A stretch of 64,000 nt of DNA, from contig CABZHM010000005.1 of assembly GCA_902525625.1 (NCBI GenBank), positions 1 through 64,000 on the forward strand. The letters are read 5' to 3'. A model generated the notes under the pieces. The model saw nothing but the letters and a program-made list of their open reading frames with translations, made no database searches and was not told where the DNA came from. Origin of the DNA: an uncultured Pelagibacteraceae bacterium (GTDB taxonomy: Bacteria; Pseudomonadota; Alphaproteobacteria; Pelagibacterales; Pelagibacteraceae). Both the position numbers and the translations under genes were made by a program. Shown piece after piece: positions 26,501-36,796 of this stretch. Every line of letters begins with the position of its first letter. Positions within the stretch are counted from its first letter, which is position 1.

Positions 26501-27289
26501 ATGTTTAAAAAGTTATTAATAATTTTAATTACAACTCTTACGTTAAGTTCATTTGCTCATGCTGGATCTGACGGGGAGTTACTATTAAAAAAAAATCAAC
26601 CATCAGAAGTTAAGGATTGTTTTGAGGGGTTAAACAGAGCTACTTTTGCATTTAATCAAACATTAGATGGTGTAATTTTTAAACCTGTTGCGAAAATTTA
26701 CAGAATGTTACCCTCCCCAGCTAGAAAAGGAGTGAGTAACTCTTTAAATAATTTATCACATTTAACAACCATTCCAAATAATTTACTTCAAGGTGACTTT
26801 AAAAAAGCTGGAGCAAATACTGGTAGGTTTATAATTAACACTACATTAGGGATTCTTGGCTTAATTGATGTGGCCCAGTACTTTGGATTAAATGAATATG
26901 AAAAAGAAGACTATGGACAAACGTTTGCTAAACTAGGTGCACAACCAGGTTGCTACTTAGTTTTACCTGTGTTAGGACCAAGTACTGCAAGGGATACCAT
27001 TGCATCAAGTTTAAATTTTTTAGGTGGAGATCCTTGGTATAACGTGACAGTAAAAAACAACACTAATTATTTAAACGAGTCAGATTACTATGCGTCGAGA
27101 ATAGGAGCAGGCGTTGATTTTAGAGCTAAAAACTATGACTCAATCAATAATTTAGAGGATAATTCAATAGATTTTTATGCTTCCGTAAAAAGTTTATATT
27201 TGCAAGACAGACAGCAAAAAATTTTAAATACTAGAAAAATTGTAGACACACAAGATGATAGTGAATGGGAAGAGATCGAGAGTCAGTAA
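26501..27289 (+). CDS. mlaA: MlaA/VacJ-family outer-membrane lipid asymmetry protein
   Basis: In the Mla pathway MlaA removes misplaced phospholipids from the outer leaflet and hands them to MlaC. Family stretches are CFEGLNRATFAFNQTLDGVIFKPVAK, NNLSHLTTIPNNLLQGDFKKAG, RFIINTTLGILGLIDVAQ and DYGQTFAKLGAQPGCYLVLPVLGPST. It has 262 residues. The N-terminus is a type I signal peptide (cut after AHA) with no lipobox cysteine, whereas E. coli MlaA is a lipoprotein. It is followed 10 nt later by mlaC; the other Mla genes are not in the window. Confidence 0.92.
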   Translation: MFKKLLIILITTLTLSSFAHAGSDGELLLKKNQPSEVKDCFEGLNRATFAFNQTLDGVIFKPVAKIYRMLPSPARKGVSNSLNNLSHLTTIPNNLLQGDFKKAGANTGRFIINTTLGILGLIDVAQYFGLNEYEKEDYGQTFAKLGAQPGCYLVLPVLGPSTARDTIASSLNFLGGDPWYNVTVKNNTNYLNESDYYASRIGAGVDFRAKNYDSINNLEDNSIDFYASVKSLYLQDRQQKILNTRKIVDTQDDSEWEEIESQ

Positions 27290-27299
27290 ATTTTAATAG

Positions 27300-27890
27300 A
27301 TGAAGACAGTAAAAATTTTTACAGTAATTTTTTTATATTTTTTTGGTACGAGTAATCTATTTGCTATAGAACCAGATATATTTGTTCAATCAACAGTAAA
27401 TAGAGCATCTAAAATTTTATCAGAGGAAATTTCAAAAAATAATAAAATAGAGCAACTTAAACTAGTTGCTCAAGATACTGTTGATATAAGAGGTATCGGT
27501 TTATATACTTTAGGTTCTGCTAGAAAAAGTTTAGGTGAGAACCAAAAAAATGAATACCAAAAATTATTTAATAAATACTTTCTTAAAAGTTTTTCTAGTC
27601 GATTGGCTGAGTATACAAATCCTGAGATAGAAGTTATTGGAAAAGAAAAACTCAATGAAAATTATACTATTGTTAATAGCCTACTAAAGGGCACTGAAAA
27701 AAGACCTGAGGTAAAAATTGACTGGAGAATTTACACTAAAAATGTTGATAAACCTTTAATTAGAGATCTTATAATCGAGGGTTTAAGCTTAGCTAGAACT
27801 CAAAAAGAGGAGTTTGCATCAATACTAAATTCTAATGATGGAGATATCAATGCTCTATTTAAAAGCTTAGAAAAGTTTTCATCAGAGTAA
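27300..27890 (+). CDS. mlaC: MlaC-type periplasmic phospholipid-binding protein
   Basis: Periplasmic shuttle that carries phospholipid between the outer-membrane MlaA complex and the inner-membrane MlaFEDB transporter. It has an N-terminal signal peptide (VKIFTVIFLYFFGTSNLFA) and the Tol/Ttg2 domain: DIRGIGLYTLGSARKSL, YQKLFNKYFLKSFSSRL and WRIYTKNVDKPLIRDLIIEGLSLARTQKEEFASIL. It has 196 residues, the family length, and is in an operon with mlaA. Confidence 0.9.
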   Translation: MKTVKIFTVIFLYFFGTSNLFAIEPDIFVQSTVNRASKILSEEISKNNKIEQLKLVAQDTVDIRGIGLYTLGSARKSLGENQKNEYQKLFNKYFLKSFSSRLAEYTNPEIEVIGKEKLNENYTIVNSLLKGTEKRPEVKIDWRIYTKNVDKPLIRDLIIEGLSLARTQKEEFASILNSNDGDINALFKSLEKFSSE

Positions 27891-27903
27891 TTCATTTATT
27901 GTT

Positions 27904-27980
27904 TGGTGGGCCCGCCAGGACTCGAACCTGGGACCAATACATTATGAGTGTACTGCTCTAACCAACTGAGCTACAGGCCC
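27904..27980 (-). tRNA. tRNA with CAU anticodon (probably Ile2, possibly elongator Met)
   Basis: A complete 77-nt cloverleaf with encoded CCA on the minus strand. The acceptor GGGCCTG pairs with CGGGCCC apart from mismatches at its inner end, the D-arm is AGCTCAGTTGGTTAGAGC, the anticodon loop CTCATAA lies in stem GTACA/TGTAT, and the T-arm is CCAGG TTCGAGT CCTGG. The initiator-type three G-C pairs are absent. The variable region TTGGTC resembles tRNA-Ile2, whose CAU is modified to lysidine by TilS, but sequence alone does not exclude elongator Met. Confidence 0.93.
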
Positions 27981-28054
27981 AATGAATGAATTATTTTTTA
28001 CAATAATTTATCGGATTAAACAAGAACAGATCTTTTTAATGATAATATTTATAG

Positions 28055-28129
28055 TGGTGGGCCGTGTTGGTTACGCTCCAACTACCCCTGCAATGTCAAT
28101 GCAGTACTCTACTATTGAGCTAACGGCCC
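28055..28129 (-). tRNA. tRNA-Val (GAC), with atypical D- and T-loops
   Basis: A 75-nt cloverleaf with encoded CCA. The acceptor GGGCCGT/ACGGCCC pairs fully, anticodon stem CTGCA/TGCAG encloses TTGACAT (anticodon GAC), and T-stem GTTGG/CCAAC pairs fully. The T-loop reads AGCGTAA instead of the near-universal TTCRANY, and the D-loop AATAGTA lacks the GG pair that normally docks into it. All stems are intact, so this does not look like random decay. Confidence 0.88.
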
Positions 28130-28140
28130 AAAAATGAATC

Positions 28141-29964
28141 TTAACTTTCTAAGAAACTTTTTAACTGTTTTGATCTACTTGGATGTTTTAATTTTCTTAG
28201 AGCTTTAGCCTCTATTTGTCTAATACGTTCTCTTGTGACAGAGAATTGTAAACCTACTTCTTCTAAGGTATGATCTGTATTCATTCCAACCCCAAATCTC
28301 ATTCTTAAGACTCTTTCCTCTCTGGGAGTTAGAGTTGATAATATTTTTGTTGTAGCTTCTCCTAGGTTTGATTTTATCGCTTGTTCTAAAGGTGCTAACG
28401 CTTTTGTATCTTCTATAAAATCACCTAAACTACTATCCTCCTCATCACCCACGGGTTTTTCAAGAGACACTGGTTCTTTCGAAATTTTAAGAACCTTTCT
28501 AACTTTATCTAAAGGCATTCTTAATTTTTTAGCCAGTTCCTCAGGTGTTGCTTCTCTACCAAATTCACTTAGTATTAATCTTTGGGTTCTAACAATTTTA
28601 TTTATTGTCTCAATCATATGAACTGGTATTCTAATTGTTCTTGCTTGATCAGCAATAGATCTTGTAATTGCTTGTCTTATCCACCATGTTGCATATGTAG
28701 AAAACTTATAACCTCGTCTATACTCAAATTTATCAACAGCTTTCATCAAACCGATATTGCCCTCTTGGATTAAATCTAAAAATTGTAAGCCTCTGTTTGT
28801 ATATTTTTTAGCAATTGAAATAACTAATCTTAAATTAGCCTCTACCATTTCTTTTTTTGCAATTCTTGACTCTTTTTCACCTTTTTGAATTCTACTAACT
28901 AATTTTTTATAATCAGTTACTGACATTCCAAGTTTGTGACTTATTTCCACTAATCTATCTCTAATATTTTTAAAATCGTTTTTATTTTTTGAAAAAAATT
29001 GTTTCCATAATGAATTGGTATCTAAAAATTTTTTTAAATTTGGATTGATCTCATTACCTATATAGAACTTAATAAATTCATTTCTTGATATCTTGTGATC
29101 AATTGCTAAACGTAAAAGGTTACCCTCTAAAGAAACAATCTTTCTATTTTCAACATAATGTTTTTGAACAAGCTCCTCTAAAACAGACGGGGACAACTGA
29201 AGAGATTTAATGTTTACTAAAATATCATTTACAATTTTGTCATGACCTTTTTCTTTAGCAGGTGAAAATGTTTTTGAATTTAAAACACAGTCAAGTTTTT
29301 CTTTTTGATATTTAATTAACTTATTATATTCCTTAGTTAATACACTTACTGTTTTTAAAACTTTAGGTTTAATCTCACTTTCCATTGCAGCGAGAGTGGG
29401 ATTGAAATCATCATCTTCCTCATTAACACTCTCTTCTTTATCTAGTTCTCCAGAATTTTTTTGTTTTGCGCTGGGACCTGTGGTTTCATCTTCCATATAA
29501 TTTGTATCGATATCAATTATTTCTCTTACTAAAATTTCGTCTTTTTGAAGTTTTTCATTCCAATCAAAAAATTGTTGGGCTGTAATAGGACTTTGAGATA
29601 AAGCTATTAGCATTACATCTTTTCCAGCTTCAATTCTTTTGGCAATAGATATCTCACCCTCTCTTGATAATAGTTCAACTCCACCCATTTCTCTAAGATA
29701 CATTCTGATGGGGTCATCACTTTTCTCGATTGTTTTTCCATCTTCTTTAGATGAATTTTCTTTTTTTCTAAGAACTTTAAAATCAGATTTTTTTTCAACT
29801 AAAGTAACTTTTTCATCTAGAATGTGAATGAAAGCTTGTGCTAAATTTTCGTCAGATAAATTTCGTTTCCCAAGAGACTTACTTAATTCCTCATAAGTTA
29901 TAAATCCCCTATGAGTCCCTCGACCCATCAATCTTGCAAATGATTTAGTAATAATTCTTTCCAC
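28141..29964 (-). CDS. rpoD: Primary sigma factor RpoD (sigma-70)
   Basis: Housekeeping sigma subunit. Region 1.1 is at the N-terminus ([21 protein letters not shown]), region 1.2 is [21 protein letters not shown], then a non-conserved acidic spacer, region 2 with [27 protein letters not shown] and the promoter-melting [17 protein letters not shown], region 3, and region 4 ending in [20 protein letters not shown]. It has 607 residues, slightly short. It is the only sigma factor in the window, which matters for the partner-switching genes further right. Confidence 0.97.
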   Translation of the reverse strand: MERIITKSFARLMGRGTHRGFITYEELSKSLGKRNLSDENLAQAFIHILDEKVTLVEKKSDFKVLRKKENSSKEDGKTIEKSDDPIRMYLREMGGVELLSREGEISIAKRIEAGKDVMLIALSQSPITAQQFFDWNEKLQKDEILVREIIDIDTNYMEDETTGPSAKQKNSGELDKEESVNEEDDDFNPTLAAMESEIKPKVLKTVSVLTKEYNKLIKYQKEKLDCVLNSKTFSPAKEKGHDKIVNDILVNIKSLQLSPSVLEELVQKHYVENRKIVSLEGNLLRLAIDHKISRNEFIKFYIGNEINPNLKKFLDTNSLWKQFFSKNKNDFKNIRDRLVEISHKLGMSVTDYKKLVSRIQKGEKESRIAKKEMVEANLRLVISIAKKYTNRGLQFLDLIQEGNIGLMKAVDKFEYRRGYKFSTYATWWIRQAITRSIADQARTIRIPVHMIETINKIVRTQRLILSEFGREATPEELAKKLRMPLDKVRKVLKISKEPVSLEKPVGDEEDSSLGDFIEDTKALAPLEQAIKSNLGEATTKILSTLTPREERVLRMRFGVGMNTDHTLEEVGLQFSVTRERIRQIEAKALRKLKHPSRSKQLKSFLES

Positions 29965-30031
29965 AGCTTTTAAGTTTGAAGAGTCTTATATAATGTTAAA
30001 TTCGTAAAAATCCATTAATAAATAATGCAAA

Positions 30032-31810
30032 TTAATTGATATTTTGCTTTTTTTTGAGCTCTTTTAACTCATTAAAAGTTGTCTCACTTAAATCCTTAGA
30101 AAACTTAGATTCTAGCTCTTGAATTCTTAGCTCCAAATTATAACTATTTAAATCTCTATTTAAGTCATCAAGAAATCCAATAACCTCAAGGTTGTCTATA
30201 TTTTTTTTTTCAAGAATATATTTAATTGGAGCAAACTTATCTATTTTCTCTATTAGTTGATTGTCAATTTCCAGATCTTTAATTGTTATTTTATTAGCAG
30301 ATTTTAATTTAGAAATGATTTTAGCAAAAATTTGTTTATTTACCTCAGTAAATAACGAGGTATTTTCTATTAAATGTAAGTTCTCTTTCATTAAATCTAA
30401 ATTATTCATTAAAAGGTAAATGAATGAAAACTCTTTTAATTCAATTGCTGATAGAGATTTGCTTTCATTAAAATATTTTTTTGTTGCATCAAGAGATTTA
30501 GCTTTTTTCACATAAACAAATTTTTTACTTGTGTTAGTATGAGGTGCTAATTCTGAAATTTTATCTAAAAAATACTCTAAAACGTATTTCTTTATATATT
30601 CATCTTTAATAGAGTTTGCTATTGATCTAAGTTTTTTCTCAAAAATGGCCATTGATGAGGGGTTGTTTTGAGTTTGTTTTTTATGATGAACAAAAATGAA
30701 CTGATGAATAGATAGTTTGCTTTTTTTTACAAAGTCTAAAAAATAATTCTTACCATTTTTATTTATAAAACTATCAGGATCCTCATTATCAGGTAAAAAT
30801 AAAAATGAAATTTGTTTCTCTGGTTTTAAATATACAATTGAATTTTCAGCTGCTCTCAAAGCTGCTTTATATCCACTTTCATCTCCATCAAAACAAATAA
30901 TTATGTCATCAAAAAACTGATTCAATGTTATGATCTGTCTATCAGTAAGAGAAGTCCCCAAATTTGCTACAGCATTTTCGATGCCATTTTTAACTAAACC
31001 AACTACATCCATATAACCCTCAACAAGAAAAATATGATTTAATTTGTTAGATAATTTCCTGGCTAAATCTAAATTATATAAATTCGAACCCTTCTTAAAA
31101 AAAGAGGTTTCAGGTGAATTGATATATTTAGCCATGTAATCACTCTTTTCGATTATTCTTCCACCTAATGCGATTGGTTGTCCAGAAATATTATTTATTG
31201 GAAAAATTAGACGACCTTTAAATCTTTCAACGTAAATTTTCTTTTTTTCATCTAAATAAAATAATCCTGTATTGATTAACGCTTCCTCATTAAAATCATT
31301 TTTTAGCTTATCAAAAAAATTAGGATTTTTTTCTATATATCCTATTTTAAATTTTTTAACTTGTTCTTTACTGATAGCTCTATCTTTTAAATAATTTCGT
31401 GCGTTATTATGAATTTCATTTTTAATTAATTCGTCATGATAGAATTCAACGTAACGATTAAAAATTGAACAATATTCTTTCCATTTCTTCTCTCTTTCCT
31501 CATCTTGTTTAGTAAACATGTATGGCTGCATACCAGCCATATTTGCAAGATATTTTACCGCTTCACCAAATCTTAAATTTTGTGTTTTCATAACAAAGTC
31601 AAAAATATTTCCATGTTCAGATGTTGCGAAACAGTGATAAAATTCTTTTTCATCATTAACTGTAAATGATGGTGTTCTTTCATTTTTAAAAGGAGAAAGA
31701 CCAATGAATTCTTTTCCTCTTTTTTTCAAACTTACAAATTTTGACACAACCGCAGAAACCTTTAATCTAGTTTTTATTTCATCAAGATATTCTTTTGGAT
31801 ATTTCATCAC
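30032..31810 (-). CDS. dnaG: DNA primase DnaG with degenerate zinc-binding domain
   Basis: Makes RNA primers for replication. The N-terminal CHC2 domain fold is recognisable (FIGLSPFKNERTPSF...FYHCFATSEHGNIFDF), but three of the four usual zinc ligands are replaced: Cys to Ser39, His to Lys42 and Cys to Thr63; only Cys60 remains. The RNA-polymerase core (GRLIFPINNISGQPIALGGR) and Toprim motifs (FLVEGYMDV, FDGDESG, DPDS) are intact. It has 592 residues, normal length. It sits between the YqeY gene and rpoD, echoing the classic rpsU-dnaG-rpoD layout. Confidence 0.95.
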   Translation of the reverse strand: MMKYPKEYLDEIKTRLKVSAVVSKFVSLKKRGKEFIGLSPFKNERTPSFTVNDEKEFYHCFATSEHGNIFDFVMKTQNLRFGEAVKYLANMAGMQPYMFTKQDEEREKKWKEYCSIFNRYVEFYHDELIKNEIHNNARNYLKDRAISKEQVKKFKIGYIEKNPNFFDKLKNDFNEEALINTGLFYLDEKKKIYVERFKGRLIFPINNISGQPIALGGRIIEKSDYMAKYINSPETSFFKKGSNLYNLDLARKLSNKLNHIFLVEGYMDVVGLVKNGIENAVANLGTSLTDRQIITLNQFFDDIIICFDGDESGYKAALRAAENSIVYLKPEKQISFLFLPDNEDPDSFINKNGKNYFLDFVKKSKLSIHQFIFVHHKKQTQNNPSSMAIFEKKLRSIANSIKDEYIKKYVLEYFLDKISELAPHTNTSKKFVYVKKAKSLDATKKYFNESKSLSAIELKEFSFIYLLMNNLDLMKENLHLIENTSLFTEVNKQIFAKIISKLKSANKITIKDLEIDNQLIEKIDKFAPIKYILEKKNIDNLEVIGFLDDLNRDLNSYNLELRIQELESKFSKDLSETTFNELKELKKKQNIN

Positions 31811-32271
31811 TATTTATTTAATAATCCCTTAATTATTGATCCCGCTTTAGCAAAATCAATTTTATCAGAATGTTCTTTTTTAAGTTCACCCATAACTTTA
31901 CCCATATCTTTAATAGAAGAAGCACCTAATTTTGAAATAATCTCTGCACAGATTTTTTTCGTATCTTCCTCGCTTAAAAGTTTTGGTAAAAAACTCGATA
32001 TAATATCATACTCATTTTGCTCAACTTCCAATAAATCTGTTCGATTATTTTTTTTATAAATTTCAATTGATTCGGCTCTTTGCTTAACCATTTTTTTAAA
32101 TAGCTTTTTTATATCCTCCTCATCTGTTTCTTTTTTATTAGGACCCGATCTATTTTGAATATCTAGATCTTTTATAGATGATAAAATTAACCTATAAGTT
32201 GATATTTTTGTTTTATCTTTAGATTTTAAAGCGTTTTTGTATTCAGTTTCGATTGTTTCTTTTAAAGACAT
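31810..32271 (-). CDS. GatB/YqeY domain protein
   Basis: Small (153 residues) YqeY-family protein, homologous to the tail domain of the amidotransferase subunit GatB that binds tRNA. Family features are the helical start SLKETIETEYKNALKSKDK, ISTYRLILSSIKD, ESIEIYKKNNRTDLLEVEQNEYDIISSFLPKLLSEEDT and the C-terminal SSIKDMGKVMGELKKEHSDKIDFAKAGSIIKGLL. It is commonly found next to dnaG; here the reading frames touch at one base. Its exact role in the cell is not known to me. Confidence 0.9.
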   Translation of the reverse strand: MSLKETIETEYKNALKSKDKTKISTYRLILSSIKDLDIQNRSGPNKKETDEEDIKKLFKKMVKQRAESIEIYKKNNRTDLLEVEQNEYDIISSFLPKLLSEEDTKKICAEIISKLGASSIKDMGKVMGELKKEHSDKIDFAKAGSIIKGLLNK

Positions 32272-32346
32272 AATTTTTAATCTACTTTAAAGCAAAAAAT
32301 TCTCAAAAGAAAAATTGTTTTTTTTCAATTTTATAATACATCTCTG

Positions 32347-32375
32347 TTGCGATAATAATCCAATTATTGTATTAA
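32347..32375 (+). promoter_or_regulatory. Candidate sigma-70 promoter for carAB
   Basis: TTGCGA (32347-32352) and TATTAA (32370-32375) are spaced by 17 bp, ending 21 bp before the proposed carA start. It lies in the 125-bp divergent gap with the YqeY gene. I see no attenuator or riboswitch in the gap. Confidence 0.4.
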
Positions 32376-32396
32376 CCTTTAACTTATGAGTTGTAA

Positions 32397-33593
32397 TTGA
32401 TCAAAAAAGCAAAAAAAACTAACTCAAAAAAAATCTCAGATAAACAAACAGGTATTTTAGTTCTTGAAAATAAAAAAATTTTTAAAGGCATCGGTATTGG
32501 CTACCAAGGAACTGCCACCGGAGAAGTTTGCTTTAATACCTCTCTCACAGGCTATCAGGAAATAATTTCTGACCCCTCTTATGCTGGACAAATAATCAAC
32601 TTTACTTTTCCTCATATTGGTAATGTGGGCACCAATAGTGAAGATCATGAGTCTGATAAAATTTGGACGAAAGGTGTCATATTTAACTCAGAAATAACTT
32701 CACCCTCAAATTATAGATCTTTTTTACATTTAGATGCGTGGCTGAAAAAAAATAAAATTGTTGGTATCACTGGCTTAGACACTAGAAATTTAACCAATTT
32801 TATAAGAGATAAAGGGGCACCAAAAGGTACAATATCAACCTCAAAAACAGGAAAATTTAACATAAATAAGATCATTAATACAACCTCTAAGTGGAGTGGA
32901 TTGAAAAATTTAGATCTTGCAAAAGAAGTTACGACAAAGAAAAATTATCTTTGGAAAGATTTAAAAACTTGGAAAAAACAAATTGGATACCAAAAAAATA
33001 AACAAAAATCTTTTCATGTTGTTGCTATAGACTATGGAATTAAAAAGAATATTTTAAGATATTTTTCTGACTTTAAATGTAAAGTTACAGTTGTTCCATG
33101 TAATGCTAGTTATGAAAAAATTTCATCGCTAAAACCTGATGGAATATTTCTATCAAATGGTCCTGGTGACCCAGCTGCAACCGGAAAATACGCTATTGGA
33201 ATAATAAGAAATCTTATAAGAAAAAACTTTCCAATATTTGGAATTTGTCTCGGCCACCAATTACTTGGTTTAGCCTTAGGAGCAAAAACTAAAAAAATGA
33301 AACTTGGACATCGTGGAGCCAATCATCCAGTAAAAAACTTTATTAATGATAGTGTTGAAATTACCAGTCAAAACCACGGTTTTGAAATTGTTAAAGAGGG
33401 TTTGCCAAAAAATCTTCAAATTACACATAAATCTTTATTTGATGGAGGTATTGAGGGAATTCGATTAAAAAATAAACCTGTGTTTTCTGTGCAATATCAT
33501 CCAGAGTCAAATCCAGGACCACAGGATAGCGTTTATCTTTTTCAAGAATTTATAAACAACATAAAAAAAAATGCCAAAAAGAAAAGATATTAA
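32397..33593 (+). CDS. carA: Carbamoyl-phosphate synthase small subunit
   Basis: Glutaminase subunit feeding ammonia to CarB for arginine and pyrimidine synthesis. The N-terminal domain shows [22 protein letters not shown] and DPSYAGQI, and the class I amidotransferase domain has the catalytic Cys in [15 protein letters not shown] and His/Glu in [11 protein letters not shown]. There is no ATG in a suitable place; a TTG at 32397 is used, giving 398 residues with a lysine-rich extension. The true start could be a nearby non-ATG codon. The 3' end overlaps carB by 23 bp. Confidence 0.93.
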   Translation: MIKKAKKTNSKKISDKQTGILVLENKKIFKGIGIGYQGTATGEVCFNTSLTGYQEIISDPSYAGQIINFTFPHIGNVGTNSEDHESDKIWTKGVIFNSEITSPSNYRSFLHLDAWLKKNKIVGITGLDTRNLTNFIRDKGAPKGTISTSKTGKFNINKIINTTSKWSGLKNLDLAKEVTTKKNYLWKDLKTWKKQIGYQKNKQKSFHVVAIDYGIKKNILRYFSDFKCKVTVVPCNASYEKISSLKPDGIFLSNGPGDPAATGKYAIGIIRNLIRKNFPIFGICLGHQLLGLALGAKTKKMKLGHRGANHPVKNFINDSVEITSQNHGFEIVKEGLPKNLQITHKSLFDGGIEGIRLKNKPVFSVQYHPESNPGPQDSVYLFQEFINNIKKNAKKKRY

Positions 33594-36500
33594 AAAAATT
33601 TTAGTCATTGGAGCTGGGCCAATAATTATTGGTCAAGCTTGTGAATTTGATTATTCGGGAACTCAAGCATGTAAAGCATTAAAGGATGAAGGTTATAAAG
33701 TAGTTTTAGTAAATTCAAATCCAGCAACAATAATGACTGACCCAGATATTGCAGATAAAACTTATATAGAACCAATTACTTTAGAAATACTTGAAAAAAT
33801 TTTAAAAAAAGAAAAACCCGATGCAATTTTGCCAACCATGGGTGGTCAGACTGCATTGAACTTAGCAATGGAAGCAGAAAAAAAGGGAGTTCTCAAAAGA
33901 TACAAAATAGAACTAATTGGTGCTAATTCAAAAGCAATCTCTAATGCTGAAGATAGGAAAAAATTTAGAAAAAACATGATGGATATTGGCATAGATTTAC
34001 CAAAATCAAAGGTTGTAAATAAGTTTAATCAAGCCTCAAAAGTTTTAAAACAAATTGGTCTACCAGCTATTGTCAGACCTGCATTTACACTCGGTGGTCT
34101 TGGAGGTGGAATTGCTAAAACAAAAAAAGACTTTTACAAAATAATTAAAAATGGATTACACGAGTCTCCTGTAAGCCAAGTTCTAGTTGAAGAATGTTTA
34201 GAGGGTTGGAAGGAGTTTGAAATGGAGGTTGTAAGAGATAAGAAAGATAATTGTATTATTATTTGTTCAATTGAAAATGTTGATCCTATGGGAATTCATA
34301 CAGGTGACTCTGTTACAATTGCACCAGCGTTGACACTTACCGATAAAGAATATCAAGTAATGAGAAATGCATCTATTGCATGCCTTAGAAAAATTGGAGT
34401 TGAAACAGGAGGATCTAATGTTCAGTTTGCCATAAATCCAAAAAATGGACGAATGGTTATTATCGAAATGAACCCAAGAGTATCAAGATCATCCGCCTTA
34501 GCTTCAAAAGCAACAGGATTTCCTATTGCCAAGATTGCAGCAAAACTTGCTGTTGGCTACACACTAGATGAATTAAAAAATGAGATAACAAAAGTAACCC
34601 CTGCCTCTTTCGAACCAACTATTGACTATGTAGTTACAAAAATTCCAAGGTTTACTTTTGAAAAATTTTCGACCTCACCCGCAACTTTAGGTACATCAAT
34701 GAAATCAGTTGGTGAAGCGATGGCAATAGGTCGAAATTTTAAAGAGTCTTTACAAAAAGCTTTGGTTTCTCTTGAAACAGGCTACTCAGGCTTAGATAGA
34801 GTTTTTAATGTTAGTAAAAAAGAAATAGAGAAAAAACTTAAAGAAAATATCCCTAATAAACTTTTACTTGTTGCAGAAGCTTTAAGAAAAAAAATAAATA
34901 TAAAAAAAATTCACAGTTTATCTAAAATTGATCCATGGTTTTTAGATCAAATTAAAGAGATAGTTGATAATGAAAATCAAATAAAAACTAAAGGTCTTCC
35001 AAAAAATTTTGTAGAATTTAATAAAATAAAATCTATCGGTTTCTCAGATAAAAAAATATCTGAATTAACCAAAATTCCTGAGAGTGTCGTAAGAAAAAGA
35101 AGAATGGCTTTAAAAGTATTACCTGTTTATAAAAAAGTGGACACTTGTGCTGCAGAATTTAAATCTTTTACCCCTTATATGTACTCAAGTTATCAAAGAA
35201 ATTTTTCACTCAACTCTGAGTGTGAGGCAGAGCCAACTCAAAAGAAAAAAATTATTATCTTAGGAGGTGGTCCAAACAGGATTGGTCAGGGAATTGAGTT
35301 TGATTATTGTTGTTGCCAAGCAAGTTTTGCCCTGAAAGATGTAGGTTTCGAAACAATCATGGTCAACTGTAATCCAGAAACTGTATCAACAGATTATGAC
35401 ACAAGCGATCGATTGTATTTTGAACCTCTTAAAGAAGAGTATGTTTTTAATATCATTAAGAAAGAGCAAGAGAAAGGTAACTTAATTGGAGTAATAGCTC
35501 AATTTGGTGGTCAAACTCCTATAAAGCTAGCTGAATTTTTATATCAAAACAAGCTTCCAATATTAGGCACTCAATATACTTCCATTGATCTCGCTGAAGA
35601 CAGAGATCGATTTAGAAATCTTTTAAACAAATTAAAACTAAAACAAGCCGAAAGTGGAATTGCTAAAACTTATAAACAAGCAATAAAAATTGCCGACAAA
35701 ATTGGTTTACCTTTAATTGTAAGACCTTCCTATGTTTTAGGTGGAAGAGCTATGGAAATTGTATATGAGAAAAACGATTTAAAAAGGTTTGTTGAAGAAG
35801 CCTTCAAAGCTGCTGAAGACAATCCAATATTAATTGATAAATTTATCAATCAAGCGATGGAAGTTGATGTGGATGCATTATCTGATGGAAAAGATGTATT
35901 TGTTGCAGGAATTATGCAGCATATTGAAGAAGCTGGAATTCACTCTGGAGATTCAGCATGTAGCCTCCCCCCTGTTTCAATTAAACCGTATTTGATTAAA
36001 GAAATAGAAAAACAGACAAGAAAATTAGCTTTAGCTCTTAAGGTTAAAGGGTTCATGAATATTCAATTTGCAATTAAAAAAGATCAAATTTATGTAATTG
36101 AAGTCAATCCAAGAGCAAGTAGAACTGTGCCTTTTGTATCGAAAGCAAAAGGTCTGCCTCTTGCTAAAATTGCTTCAAGAGTTATGGCAGGTGAAAAATT
36201 GTCTAAATTTAATTTAAAAGATAAATCCAAAGGAATGTATGCTGTTAAAGAAGCAGTTTTTCCATTTAATAAATTTCCAAATAGTGACTTACTTTTAGGT
36301 CCTGAAATGAAATCAACTGGTGAAGTAATGGGTTTTGATAAAAATTTTGGAATGGCCTTTGCTAAAAGTCAGATTGCCTCTGCTAATTCTTTACCAAAAG
36401 ATGGTCTTGCTTTTATATCTTTGAAAGATGCACACAAAGATGAAGGAATTAGTTTAGCAAAACAGTTGATCAAGCTTAAATTTAAATTGTGTGCTACTAA

Positions 36501-36795
36501 AGGAACTGCTGAATATATTAGAAAATTTGGTATGAAGTGTAAGAAGATAAATAAAGTTAGTTCAGGTACTCCCCACATTGTTGATGTTTTAGATGCTAAA
36601 AAAATTGCGCTAGTGATTAATACTGGTGGCGGTAACAGCGAATATCGAGTGAATGATGCCATAGCTTTAAGAAGAGCAACTTTAAAAAATAAAGTTCCTT
36701 ATTGCACAAATATGTCAACAGCTTATGCCTGTTTAGAGGCGATTAAATCACTAAAAACTAAAAAATTAGAAGTTACTGCTTTACAAAATATTTAA
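33571..36795 (+). CDS. carB: Carbamoyl-phosphate synthase large subunit
   Basis: Large subunit (1,074 residues, full family length) with two ATP-grasp halves that make carbamoyl phosphate. The first half starts [23 protein letters not shown] and contains GGQTALNLA and [13 protein letters not shown]; the second starts [21 protein letters not shown] and contains [10 protein letters not shown] and [12 protein letters not shown]. The C-terminal MGS-like allosteric domain ([11 protein letters not shown]...VINTGGG) is present. It is translationally coupled to carA and ends 1 bp before the convergent autotransporter gene. Confidence 0.97.
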   Translation: MPKRKDIKKILVIGAGPIIIGQACEFDYSGTQACKALKDEGYKVVLVNSNPATIMTDPDIADKTYIEPITLEILEKILKKEKPDAILPTMGGQTALNLAMEAEKKGVLKRYKIELIGANSKAISNAEDRKKFRKNMMDIGIDLPKSKVVNKFNQASKVLKQIGLPAIVRPAFTLGGLGGGIAKTKKDFYKIIKNGLHESPVSQVLVEECLEGWKEFEMEVVRDKKDNCIIICSIENVDPMGIHTGDSVTIAPALTLTDKEYQVMRNASIACLRKIGVETGGSNVQFAINPKNGRMVIIEMNPRVSRSSALASKATGFPIAKIAAKLAVGYTLDELKNEITKVTPASFEPTIDYVVTKIPRFTFEKFSTSPATLGTSMKSVGEAMAIGRNFKESLQKALVSLETGYSGLDRVFNVSKKEIEKKLKENIPNKLLLVAEALRKKINIKKIHSLSKIDPWFLDQIKEIVDNENQIKTKGLPKNFVEFNKIKSIGFSDKKISELTKIPESVVRKRRMALKVLPVYKKVDTCAAEFKSFTPYMYSSYQRNFSLNSECEAEPTQKKKIIILGGGPNRIGQGIEFDYCCCQASFALKDVGFETIMVNCNPETVSTDYDTSDRLYFEPLKEEYVFNIIKKEQEKGNLIGVIAQFGGQTPIKLAEFLYQNKLPILGTQYTSIDLAEDRDRFRNLLNKLKLKQAESGIAKTYKQAIKIADKIGLPLIVRPSYVLGGRAMEIVYEKNDLKRFVEEAFKAAEDNPILIDKFINQAMEVDVDALSDGKDVFVAGIMQHIEEAGIHSGDSACSLPPVSIKPYLIKEIEKQTRKLALALKVKGFMNIQFAIKKDQIYVIEVNPRASRTVPFVSKAKGLPLAKIASRVMAGEKLSKFNLKDKSKGMYAVKEAVFPFNKFPNSDLLLGPEMKSTGEVMGFDKNFGMAFAKSQIASANSLPKDGLAFISLKDAHKDEGISLAKQLIKLKFKLCATKGTAEYIRKFGMKCKKINKVSSGTPHIVDVLDAKKIALVINTGGGNSEYRVNDAIALRRATLKNKVPYCTNMSTAYACLEAIKSLKTKKLEVTALQNI

Positions 36796-36796
36796 G

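Noticed and set aside
28670-28690. DnaA-box-like TTATCCACC
   Set aside because: Single imperfect copy inside the coding sequence of rpoD region 2; no cluster, no oriC context.
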